A program made the translations under genes and the position numbers. DNA of 64,000 nt, taken from JAVVHH01 sp964657565. Lineage in GTDB: Bacteria > Pseudomonadota > Alphaproteobacteria > Acetobacterales > Acetobacteraceae. The DNA lies in the NCBI GenBank assembly GCA_964657565.1, contig CAZZVQ010000015.1, positions 4,559 to 68,558 of the forward strand. Reading direction: 5' to 3'. The notes under the pieces were generated by a model. That model was not told the DNA's origin. It saw nothing but the letters and a program-made list of their open reading frames with translations, and made no database searches. This document shows positions 51,529 through 60,354 of the stretch, in pieces (the first letter of the stretch is position 1; each line of letters begins with the position of its first letter).

Positions 51529-52896
51529 CTAGTCGGCCGCAAGTTTGATCGCCAGCGCTGCGAGGTCGACGCTGTTCGGCTTGATCGCGGCCATCGCATC
51601 GGCGATCTGCTCGGTGACGCGGGCGAGTTGCGCGCGGTCGTGCAGCGACGAGATGAAGAGGCGCAGCCGCGCGGCGCGCTCGGGCACGGCCGGGTAGATG
51701 ATCGGCTGCAGATTGACCCCCTGCCGTCGCAGCCGGTCGGCGACCTGCGCGGCGCGGATCGATCCTCCCGTCATGATCGGCACGATGGCGGCTCCGATCG
51801 ACGGCCCGGTATCCAGCCCGGCCGCCCGCGCCCGCTCGAGGAAAAACGTTGCGTTTTCCGACAGTTGCGCCACCCGCTCCGGCTCGTCGCGCATTATCTT
51901 GAGCGCCGCCGCGGCCGCCGCGGCCACCGGCGGCGCCAGCCCGACCGAATAGACGAACCCCGGCGCCGAACAGCGCAGGTAGTCGATCAGCCCTTTGGAT
52001 CCCGCCACGTAGCCGCCGCACGACGACAGCGTCTTGCTCAGCGTGCCCATCCAAAGGTCGACCTCGCGCGGATCGACGCCGCAGCGCTCCGCGATGCCCA
52101 GCCCCCGCGCGCCCAGCACGCCGAGCGAGTGCGCCTCGTCGACCATCAAGCTCGCCCGGTGCCGCCGCGCCAGCGCCACCAGCCCGGCCAGGTCAGGCAC
52201 GTCGCCATCCATGCTGTAGTGGCCCTCGACGACGACCAGCACCCGCTTGACCTGGTCGCGGACCCGGCTGAGCTCCGCATCGAGCGCGGCGAGGTCGTTA
52301 TGCGCGAACGGCAACCGTCGCGCGCCCGACAGCAGCGCGCCCTGCACGATGCTGTTGTGGCAGAGCGCGTCGTAGACGATCGCGTCCTCCGCGCCGACCA
52401 GATGGCCGATCACGCTGACATTCGTGGCGTGCCCGCTGACGAGCGCCACCGCATCGTCGACCCCGCACGCATCTGCCAGCGCCTCCTCCAGCGCCCGGTG
52501 CAACGGCCGCTCGCCCGACACGACCCGGCTTGCGGACACCGAGGTGCCGTAGCGGTCGATCGCCGCCTTGGCCGCGGCCGAGACGCGCGGATCGCCGTTG
52601 AGGCCAAGATAGTTGTAGGAGACGAAATTGTCGTATTCGCGGTCGCCGATCCAGGTGCGCGCCCCGGCGATGCCCGCATGCGGCTGGAAATACGGGTTCT
52701 CCAGCCCGAGGATCGCGCCGGCCTGGCGCATCATGTCCAGGTTGGCATAGACCTCCGGGTCGCCCAGCGCCGGCGTCGCCTCGCGCGGTGGCGGGGCCGC
52801 CTCGGGCGTCATCGCCGGCGCGGCGGATTTGCGTGCCGTGAGGCGAGCGAACAATCGCGCTTTGCTCGAGGCCGAGAGGCCCAGCGGGGTGCTCAT
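51529..52896 (-). CDS. rkpG: Alpha-oxoamine synthase (RkpG-like)
   Basis: AONS enzymes are PLP-dependent and condense an amino acid with an acyl thioester, losing CO2, to give an amino ketone. The 455-residue protein has SYNYLGLNGDP, the cofactor Asp/His of MVDEAHSLGVLG, and the Schiff-base Lys in GTLSKTLSSCGGY. An extra N-terminal stretch of about 70 residues is Pro/Ala-rich. Sinorhizobium rkpG encodes the same family beside a PKS-like fatty-acid synthase. It follows the PKS by 2 bases, so it likely releases the PKS chain from its ACP, as fungal FUM8 does in fumonisin synthesis. The amino acid used is unknown. Confidence 0.9.
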   Translation of the reverse strand: MSTPLGLSASSKARLFARLTARKSAAPAMTPEAAPPPREATPALGDPEVYANLDMMRQAGAILGLENPYFQPHAGIAGARTWIGDREYDNFVSYNYLGLNGDPRVSAAAKAAIDRYGTSVSASRVVSGERPLHRALEEALADACGVDDAVALVSGHATNVSVIGHLVGAEDAIVYDALCHNSIVQGALLSGARRLPFAHNDLAALDAELSRVRDQVKRVLVVVEGHYSMDGDVPDLAGLVALARRHRASLMVDEAHSLGVLGARGLGIAERCGVDPREVDLWMGTLSKTLSSCGGYVAGSKGLIDYLRCSAPGFVYSVGLAPPVAAAAAAALKIMRDEPERVAQLSENATFFLERARAAGLDTGPSIGAAIVPIMTGGSIRAAQVADRLRRQGVNLQPIIYPAVPERAARLRLFISSLHDRAQLARVTEQIADAMAAIKPNSVDLAALAIKLAAD

Positions 52897-52898
52897 GG

Positions 52899-55800
52899 CT
52901 AGGCGCCGGACGCCAGCAGCTCAGCCGGTTCGACCGTCTCGAACCGCGACAACCGCTCGACCATCGGGTTCACAGAAGGGCCCTCCGCCTCGGCCGCGCC
53001 GGTCGAGAGGACGGTGCGCACCATCCGCCCGGCCAGCGCGTTGATGCTCGCCCCCTCCGACAGCGCCAGCAGCGGCACCGCCAGCCCGAACCGCTGCTCC
53101 ACCGCCAGGCGCAGCTCCATCGCCATCAGGCTGTCCATGCCCAGTTCCGACAGCGGACGCTGGGCGCCGATCAGGGCCGGCGCCGTCTTGGTGATCTTGG
53201 CGACCTCGGCGATCAGTAATTCCGTCAACTTCGCTTGCGCCACGTCCGGCGGGCTGTTCTGCAGCAGCTCGCGCAAATCCAGCTCGGGTCCGCCGGCGCC
53301 GTCTTCGGCCTTGATCGCCCTGAACGCCGGCGTCCGCAGCAGCGGCAGCCGGCTCGCCAGCGCACCCCAGCCCACTTCCGCCAGACCGATCACCGGGCGG
53401 CCGCTCGCGAGCAGCTCCGGCAGCATGTCCAGCGCGTCGGTGGCGTGCAGCATCCGGCCGCCCAGCTGCCGGTTCAGCATCTGCGCCACCCCCGCCTCGC
53501 GCACCAGGTAGCCGGCATCGGCGATCGGCCCCCATTGCACGGCGAGCCCGGGCAGACCCGCCGCATGCCGCCGCTCGATCACCGCCTCCGCCGCCGCGTT
53601 CGCCGCCACGTAGCCGGCCTGGCCCGGGTTGCCGAGCACGGTGGTCACCGACGAGAACAGCACGAACAGCTCGATCGGATCGACCAGGGTGAGCCGGTCC
53701 AGCGCCTCGATCCCGCCGAGCTTCACCTGCAGCGCCGCCGCCAGCCTGGTCGCGTCGACATCGGGCAGGATGGCGTCATCCATCACGACCGCCGCGTGGA
53801 TCACGCCTGCCAGCGGCGGCATCTCGTCTCGCACGGCATCCAGCGTCGCGGCCAGCGCCGCCGCGTCACCCACGTCACACGCGAACGCCCGCGCGTCCAC
53901 GCCAGCGCCGCGCAGCTGCTCCAGCGCGTGGTCCGCGCCCGGCGTCGCCCCGCCGCGGCGGCCGAGCAGGACCAGATGGCGCGCCCCGTGGCGAGCCAGC
54001 CAGCGTCCGGCCTCCAAGCCGAAGCCGTTCAGCCCGCCGGTGACGAGATACGTGCTATCCGGTCGCAGCGCGAGGTTCGCCTGCATCGGCGGCTGGGCGC
54101 GGAGCGGCGGGGCCGACTCGATCTCGAGGATCACCTTGCCGACATGCCCCGACGCCTGCATCAGCCGGAACGCCGCCGCCGCATCGCCGGCCGCGAAGGC
54201 TCGGTACGGGAGCGGGCGCAGCCGACCTTCGGCCAGCGCGGCTGAGAGCTCGCCGAACAGGCTGGCCGCAAGCGCCGGATGCACCAGCGGCAACTGGTCG
54301 GCGTCGACGCCGAAATACGCCACGTTCTGCCGCAGCGGCCGGATGCCCATCCGGGTGTTGGCGTAGAAATCGCGCTTGCCCAGCTCCAGGAAGCGGCCGA
54401 ACGGGCGCAGCAACCCGAGGCTGCGCTCCATCGCCTCGCCGCTGAGCGAGTTCAGCACCACGTCGACGCCCTGCCCGCCCGTCAGCCGCAGCACGTCGTC
54501 CACGAAATCCAGACTGCGGCTATCCAGCACGGCAGCAACGCCCAGCCGCCGCAGTAGCGCCCGCTTGGCCGCCGACCCGGCGGTCGCATAGATGGTCGCG
54601 CCCCGCGCGCGCGCATACTGGATCGCGGCCAGGCCGACGCCCCCGGCGCCGCCGTGCACCAGCACGGTCTCGCCGGGCTGCAGCCTGGCCAGATGTCCCA
54701 GCGCGTAGGCGACCGTCAGGAACGCGACCGGCACCGTCGCGGCTGCGGCGAAGCCCATGCCCTCCGGCATCCGCATCACGGCATGGGCACGGGTCACGGC
54801 GTGGGTCGCCATCGTCGCCGGCGCGAACGCCATCACGCGGTCGCCGATCGCCAGTCCCTCGACGCCCGCCCCCACGGCGGCGATCTCGCCGGCGCATTCG
54901 AGCCCCAGCGTCGGGCCGGCGAACCCGTCCAGCAGCGCCTCGTCCGGCAGCAATCCCTGCGCCCACATCACGTCGCGGAAATTCAGCCCCGCCGCGCGCA
55001 CGCGGATCAGCACCTCGCCGGCCTGCAGCGGGCCCGGCGCCGCCACATGATCCCAGCCCAGCGTCTCGAGCCGGCCGGGCCGCGCGACGGACAGACGCAT
55101 CGCGGCGTTGTCCTGCGGCGGCCGCGTGGGCCAGCCCAGGCGGATCCGCGGCGCCGTCCGGGTGGTGCCGGCCCACGACACCTCCGGCTCGCCATCCGGC
55201 GCCAGTATCTCGGCGGCGGCTCGCGCCACCGCGTCCGCCGGCGCGAGGCCGGGATCGAGACGCACCAGGCGCGTCGCCGCGTCCGGATGCTCGTTGGCCG
55301 CCACCCGGAGCAGGCCGGCGACCGCCGCGGCTGCCGGCTCGCCCGTCGCGCCGGCCCGCACCAACACCGTCAGCCGCGCCTGGTCCGGCAGGGCCATCAC
55401 GAGCCGGGCGAGGCCATCGAGCCAAGCGGGCAACGATCCGCCGGCCGGCAGCACGAACGCGATCCGCGAGGGGGTATCGCCAGGACGCCGCTCCCACGCC
55501 GAGAGGTGCAGCGCCAGTTCGTCCGGCCCGCAACATGTCACCCTGCCGGACTGGTCCAGCGTCTGCGCCACGCCAGCCGCCAGCGCATCGGCCGCCTCGG
55601 CGACGATCAGCGTGCCTCGGGCCTGGACCTCGAACTGGGGCGCCCGGGCAGGTAGTCTTCCCCCGATCAGGCACGCCGGCCATGCCTGCGGCAGGTCGCG
55701 GGTGTCGACCTCGTCCAGGCCCGCACCCGTCAGGGTCGCGCACCAGGACGATGCATCCCGCAGCCGCTCGCCCGCCTGCGGCCATACCAGGCTCCACGAC

Positions 55801-58800
55801 CGGTTCGGCATCGGTTCCGTCAGCAACACCACGGCGCCCGGGGCCTTGCGGGCCAGCAGCGCCAGCGCGTCGTCGCCGACGGCGCCGGTCGCGAAGGCGC
55901 AATATCCCACGACCAGCTCGTAGCCGGCATCGTCGGCCGGCAGGTCATCGAGCGAGGCGAACGCGCGGGCGTCGGCTACGCCGGCCAGTTCCTCGGCCAG
56001 CACCGGATGACCGCCGTCGGACGATACGGCGTCCAGGATCAACGCCAGGCCTGCCGACCCAGCCGCCCGGAGCAGCCGGCGGCTGAAATCGCCGGTGCCG
56101 GCGCCGATCTGCAGCACACGCAGCGGACGCTGGCCCAGCCGGCCCCGCGCGAACGCGATGACGGCGTCACACAACGAACTCGCCGCCGCCGACCCGGACG
56201 GCGAGGCATGCACGAATTGTCCGAGCAGCGACGCCGGTGCCGCCGGGGCAGGCTCGCCCCGCAGACGCTGCGACAGGCCCTCGGCCGCCCAAGCCAGCAG
56301 CGTGGCGTCTGCCGCCGACGCCTCCGTGTCGAACGCCAGGCTCGCGAGCACGTCGTCGCTCGACACCTCGCCCGGCCGCAGACCATCCTGCTCGAGCCAA
56401 CTCAGCAACCGATCCAGCAACGGCGCTGCCGCGGCGGCGACCCGGCCGGTCGCGAGGAGGTTCGCCTGGGTCAAGTCCTGCTCTGGATCGACGAGCAGAC
56501 CCCGCAGCGTCTCGTCGGCCACCGACGAGGCGAACGCGTCGGCCAGCATGCTGGCCTCCTGCACCGCCCCGGGTACATAGCTCTCGAGCGCACCCCGCAG
56601 CAGGGCGGCGGCATCGGCCGGATCGATGGCCAGTGGGGTCGCCACCTGGTCGCAATGGAACGCAGCCTGCACCAGCCCGGCGCGGCTGCGCAGGCTCACG
56701 CGCACGAACCAGCACTCCAGCGCCTCCGCGACCGGCTCCTCCAGCGCGTCCAGCAGCACCAGGTCCGCGCAGACCGAACGCGGGCCCACGCGCCGCAGCC
56801 GCAGCCGCGCGCTCGCCGGAACCGTCCCGCCCGGCCGCAACAGCCGCACCCGCCCGAACCGCCAGGGCACCACGCCGTCGCCGGCCGACAGCGTCCGCGC
56901 CGCCAGACCGACCAGGCCCTGGAACGCCCCATCCAGCAGCGTCGGCGGCAGCAGCATCCCGTCGACGCCGGCCTCGGTCGCGACGAGCCGCACGTCGATG
57001 GCGGCCGCGTCGGCCGTCATCTGGACGTCCCGCACCGAATGGAAGGCGGGCCCATAGACCAGGCCCAACCGGGCCGCGTCGCGGCGGAGGCGGTCGCCCG
57101 TGATCGTCTCCCCGTCCGCGATCCGAGGCGGCACCGGACCGACCGGTTGCGCGCCGCTGCCGGCCATCACCCGGCCCGTGGCATGGACCGTCCACGGATC
57201 GTCCGACAGACGCTGCCGCGAGGCGATCTCGATCGTGCCGCTGGCGTCGGTGGCCAACCGCACCCGCGTCTGCCGCAGCTGACCGTGCTCGACCGGGAAC
57301 GGCCGGATGATCTCGAAATCCACCACCTCCAGCGCGGCCGCCGCCGGATACCGCGCCCGTGCTGCCACCAGCGCCATCTCCAGTAGCGCCGCCGCCGGGA
57401 CCACCGCGGCCTCCCCCACCACATGGTCGGCCAGCCAGAGCTGCTGCGACGGCCCGATCAGGTTCAGCCACACGACCGGTTCGCTGCCCTCGCGCGCGCC
57501 GAGCAGCCGGTGCTCGTGCGGACGGTTGACGATGTCGCGCGATTCGACGGTCATCCCGAGCCAGTGCCGCTCCCGCTGCCACGGGTAGGTGGGCAGGCCG
57601 CGGTGCTGCACCGGCCCGGCGAACGCGTCGGCACCCCGGATGTCGCAGCCGGCCGCATGGCAGCGGCGCGCGAGCAGCGCGATGGGATCCCGCCCCCGCA
57701 CCGACCGCTGCGACAGGCTGGGCAGCACACGCCCGGTGATATCGGCGTCGCGCAGCGCCGCGTTCAGGTAGCCCGCCAGCGTCGGTTGTGGACCGATCTC
57801 GATGAAGATGCGGGCGCCGGCGTCGATCAGCGCTGCGGCGCCGGCGGCGAAACGCACGGGCTCGCGGACATTGCGCCACCAATACCGGCCGTCCAGACGC
57901 TCGCCAGCAGCCAGGGCGGCGCCCGTCACGGTCGAGACGAAGAGCTCGGGCCCGGGCGGCAAGCAGGGCTGATCGATCGGCGCACCGTGCAGCCCCTCGA
58001 GCGCCTCCAGCAGCGGCAGCTCGATCGGATCCATCTCGGGGCTGTGGAACGCGTGTGCGACGGAGAGTGGGCTGAAGGCCCAGCGTTCCCGGCCGGCACG
58101 CCCTGCCAGCGCGTCGATGGCTTCGCCGGGGCCGGCGACCGTGATCGACGCGGCGGCGTTCACGGCCGCGATCGACAGCCCGGTGGCGTCGATCACCTCG
58201 GCGGCGCGCGCCGGGTCGAGGCCGAGCGCCGCCATGCGGCCGCTACCCGCCGTCGTGGCCTGCAGGCGGCTCCGCTCCGTGACGACCTGACACGCTTGGT
58301 CGAGGCTGAGCGCGCCAGCCGCCCAGGCCGCCGCGATCTCGCCCACGCTGTGGCCCATGAATAGTTGGCCGACGATGCCGGCGGCGCGCAACGCCTCCAC
58401 GGTCGCCACCTGGATGGCGAACAGCATCGGCTGCGCGATCCCGGTATCGCGCAACGCCTCGTCGTCCAGCGCGCCGATCCGGTCCAGCACCGACCAGCCC
58501 AGCCTGGGCGCCAAATAGGAATCCACCTCGGCCAGGCTGTCGAGGAAGGTGGGGGAGGCCTGCGCCGCTTCGGCCCCCATGCCGGCCCACTGGCTGCCAT
58601 TGCCCGAGAAGACGAATGCGACCCGGCCCACCACGGCCTCGCCATGCGCGACATCGTGGCTGGCGCGGTCGCCGAGCCAGGTGTCGAGATGCAAGGCCAT
58701 CGCCTCGGGCGGCCCGGGCGACACGACGAGCCGGTGGGCGTGCTGTTCGCGGCACAGCGCCGCGCCACGCAACAACGCGGCATCGACGTCGCCCGAGCGC

Positions 58801-60239
58801 AGCCGATCGCGCCAGGTCGCGGCCAATGCCCGCAACGCGGCCGCCGACCGCGCCGACAGCAGCAGCGGCACCGCGTCTCGGTCATCCCGCAGGTCGTCCA
58901 GCGCCGTCGGCGCGGGCGCAGCACCCAGCACGGCATGGGCATTGGTGCCGCCGAAGCCGAACGAGTTCACGCCGGCCAGCAAGGACCGCCCGGTCAGGCT
59001 GAGCGGCGCCTGCACCAGCTGGAGGTTGTGGTCGGCGAACGGGATCGCCGGGTTCGGCGTCTCGCAATGCAGCGACGCCGGAAGGACGCGGTGCTTCAGC
59101 GCGAGAATGGCTTTGATCAGGCCGGCCATCCCGCTTGCGGCCTCGAGATGGCCGATATTGCTCTTGACCGACCCGATCGGCAGCGGGCGCTTGCGGCAGC
59201 GCCCCAGCGCGTCGCCCAGGGCACCCGCCTCGATCGGGTCGCCCGCCGGGGTGCCGGTGCCGTGCGCCTCGATGAAGGCGATGTCGTCCGGTTCGATCCC
59301 GAAACGCTTATAGGTGTCCCGGATCAGCGAGGCTTGCGCCTGCCGGCTGGGCAAGGACAGCCCGGTCGTGCGCCCATCGGAATTGACGCCGGTGCCACGG
59401 ATCACCGCATGGATGGTGTCGCCGGCGGCCAGCGCGTCGCGCAGCGGTCGCAACAGCAGCATCGCCCCGCCCTCCGCGCGCACGTAGCCGTCGGCTCGGG
59501 CATCGAAGGGGTGGCAGCGCCCGGTCGGGGACAGCATGGTGGCGGCCGAGAAGCCGACGAAGCTCTGTGGCGCCAGCAGGAGGTTGACCGCCCCCACCAG
59601 CGCCATCGGCACCACCTCCGACGCGATCGCCTCGCAGGCCTGGTGTAGCGCGACCAGCGACGAGGAGCAGGCCGTGTCGACCGTGAAGCTGGGGCCGTGG
59701 AGGTCGAAAGCATAGGAAATACGGTTAGACAGCGCACCGAGCGTGCCGCCGATCATGGAATACGCGTCCATGATCGCCGGATCGCCGGACCGCAGCGTCA
59801 CATGATCCCAGGAGGAGCCTCCGACGAACACGCCGGTATTGCCGCCCGCGAGTTTCGCGCCGTCCAGCCCGGAGTCCTCGATCGCTTCGTGCGCGAGCTC
59901 CAGCAGCAATCGCTGCTGCGGATCCATCTGAGCCGCCTCGCGCGGCGAGATGTTGAAGAACGAGCTGTCGAAGCGGTCGACCTGGTCGAGCACGCCCGCC
60001 GAGAAGGTGTAGGTCTTACCGGCCTGACCCGGCGCGGGATTGTGGAACCGTTCCTTCGCCCAGCGGTCCTCGGGGATGGCGCTGACGCAATCGACACCGT
60101 CGAACAACACCCGCTCGAAGGCGGCAAGGTCGCAAGCGCCGGGAAACCGGCAGGCGATCCCGACAACGGCTACCGAACCGAGGGTCGGATCGCTCCCTGC
60201 CCGAATGGCGCCGCCCGATCCATCCAAATTGCGCCTCAT
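52899..60239 (-). CDS. rkpA: Highly reducing type I PKS/FAS without thioesterase (RkpA-like)
   Basis: This 2446-residue single-module synthase has KS (about 20-440; Cys191, His326, His364), AT (540-850; GHSVGE, Ser631), DH (905-1180; His938, Asp1102), a degenerate methyltransferase-like region (about 1270-1480; VLQIGAGTGDFSRR), ER (1713-2045; VHGGAGGVGLAAIQY), KR (2062-2245; Tyr2209) and ACP (2335-2410; Ser2369 in GMDSLM). There is no thioesterase, so the neighbouring oxoamine synthase probably takes the chain. Full reducing equipment predicts a saturated alkyl chain made by repeated rounds. ATG 60239 is chosen over TTG 60299. The KpsC gene is divergent, 115 bases away. The rkpA identification is by synteny. 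Confidence 0.93.
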   Translation of the reverse strand: MRRNLDGSGGAIRAGSDPTLGSVAVVGIACRFPGACDLAAFERVLFDGVDCVSAIPEDRWAKERFHNPAPGQAGKTYTFSAGVLDQVDRFDSSFFNISPREAAQMDPQQRLLLELAHEAIEDSGLDGAKLAGGNTGVFVGGSSWDHVTLRSGDPAIMDAYSMIGGTLGALSNRISYAFDLHGPSFTVDTACSSSLVALHQACEAIASEVVPMALVGAVNLLLAPQSFVGFSAATMLSPTGRCHPFDARADGYVRAEGGAMLLLRPLRDALAAGDTIHAVIRGTGVNSDGRTTGLSLPSRQAQASLIRDTYKRFGIEPDDIAFIEAHGTGTPAGDPIEAGALGDALGRCRKRPLPIGSVKSNIGHLEAASGMAGLIKAILALKHRVLPASLHCETPNPAIPFADHNLQLVQAPLSLTGRSLLAGVNSFGFGGTNAHAVLGAAPAPTALDDLRDDRDAVPLLLSARSAAALRALAATWRDRLRSGDVDAALLRGAALCREQHAHRLVVSPGPPEAMALHLDTWLGDRASHDVAHGEAVVGRVAFVFSGNGSQWAGMGAEAAQASPTFLDSLAEVDSYLAPRLGWSVLDRIGALDDEALRDTGIAQPMLFAIQVATVEALRAAGIVGQLFMGHSVGEIAAAWAAGALSLDQACQVVTERSRLQATTAGSGRMAALGLDPARAAEVIDATGLSIAAVNAAASITVAGPGEAIDALAGRAGRERWAFSPLSVAHAFHSPEMDPIELPLLEALEGLHGAPIDQPCLPPGPELFVSTVTGAALAAGERLDGRYWWRNVREPVRFAAGAAALIDAGARIFIEIGPQPTLAGYLNAALRDADITGRVLPSLSQRSVRGRDPIALLARRCHAAGCDIRGADAFAGPVQHRGLPTYPWQRERHWLGMTVESRDIVNRPHEHRLLGAREGSEPVVWLNLIGPSQQLWLADHVVGEAAVVPAAALLEMALVAARARYPAAAALEVVDFEIIRPFPVEHGQLRQTRVRLATDASGTIEIASRQRLSDDPWTVHATGRVMAGSGAQPVGPVPPRIADGETITGDRLRRDAARLGLVYGPAFHSVRDVQMTADAAAIDVRLVATEAGVDGMLLPPTLLDGAFQGLVGLAARTLSAGDGVVPWRFGRVRLLRPGGTVPASARLRLRRVGPRSVCADLVLLDALEEPVAEALECWFVRVSLRSRAGLVQAAFHCDQVATPLAIDPADAAALLRGALESYVPGAVQEASMLADAFASSVADETLRGLLVDPEQDLTQANLLATGRVAAAAAPLLDRLLSWLEQDGLRPGEVSSDDVLASLAFDTEASAADATLLAWAAEGLSQRLRGEPAPAAPASLLGQFVHASPSGSAAASSLCDAVIAFARGRLGQRPLRVLQIGAGTGDFSRRLLRAAGSAGLALILDAVSSDGGHPVLAEELAGVADARAFASLDDLPADDAGYELVVGYCAFATGAVGDDALALLARKAPGAVVLLTEPMPNRSWSLVWPQAGERLRDASSWCATLTGAGLDEVDTRDLPQAWPACLIGGRLPARAPQFEVQARGTLIVAEAADALAAGVAQTLDQSGRVTCCGPDELALHLSAWERRPGDTPSRIAFVLPAGGSLPAWLDGLARLVMALPDQARLTVLVRAGATGEPAAAAVAGLLRVAANEHPDAATRLVRLDPGLAPADAVARAAAEILAPDGEPEVSWAGTTRTAPRIRLGWPTRPPQDNAAMRLSVARPGRLETLGWDHVAAPGPLQAGEVLIRVRAAGLNFRDVMWAQGLLPDEALLDGFAGPTLGLECAGEIAAVGAGVEGLAIGDRVMAFAPATMATHAVTRAHAVMRMPEGMGFAAAATVPVAFLTVAYALGHLARLQPGETVLVHGGAGGVGLAAIQYARARGATIYATAGSAAKRALLRRLGVAAVLDSRSLDFVDDVLRLTGGQGVDVVLNSLSGEAMERSLGLLRPFGRFLELGKRDFYANTRMGIRPLRQNVAYFGVDADQLPLVHPALAASLFGELSAALAEGRLRPLPYRAFAAGDAAAAFRLMQASGHVGKVILEIESAPPLRAQPPMQANLALRPDSTYLVTGGLNGFGLEAGRWLARHGARHLVLLGRRGGATPGADHALEQLRGAGVDARAFACDVGDAAALAATLDAVRDEMPPLAGVIHAAVVMDDAILPDVDATRLAAALQVKLGGIEALDRLTLVDPIELFVLFSSVTTVLGNPGQAGYVAANAAAEAVIERRHAAGLPGLAVQWGPIADAGYLVREAGVAQMLNRQLGGRMLHATDALDMLPELLASGRPVIGLAEVGWGALASRLPLLRTPAFRAIKAEDGAGGPELDLRELLQNSPPDVAQAKLTELLIAEVAKITKTAPALIGAQRPLSELGMDSLMAMELRLAVEQRFGLAVPLLALSEGASINALAGRMVRTVLSTGAAEAEGPSVNPMVERLSRFETVEPAELLASGA

Positions 60240-60354
60240 CCCAAAAACTACGCACGGCCGATCTGTAGTCGAATAGCTTGTTCGCCGAACGCGTGTCAAT
60301 CGACGGACTACAACCGGTCGCGCTACCTTATTGAGATTGGATCAAACCTCGGCA

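Noticed and set aside
49720..52902. 1060-residue open frame on the plus strand opposite the sulfotransferase and oxoamine synthase
   Set aside because: It is rich in Arg, Pro and His with no domain, typical of a shadow frame in high-GC DNA; the minus-strand genes have clear motifs.
60243..60254. GCGTAGTTT just upstream of the PKS start resembles the FixJ-like motif
   Set aside because: Only the GTAGTTT core matches; the CCGA part is TTGG, and it lies within 15 bases of the ATG, unlike the 65-155-base spacing of the others.
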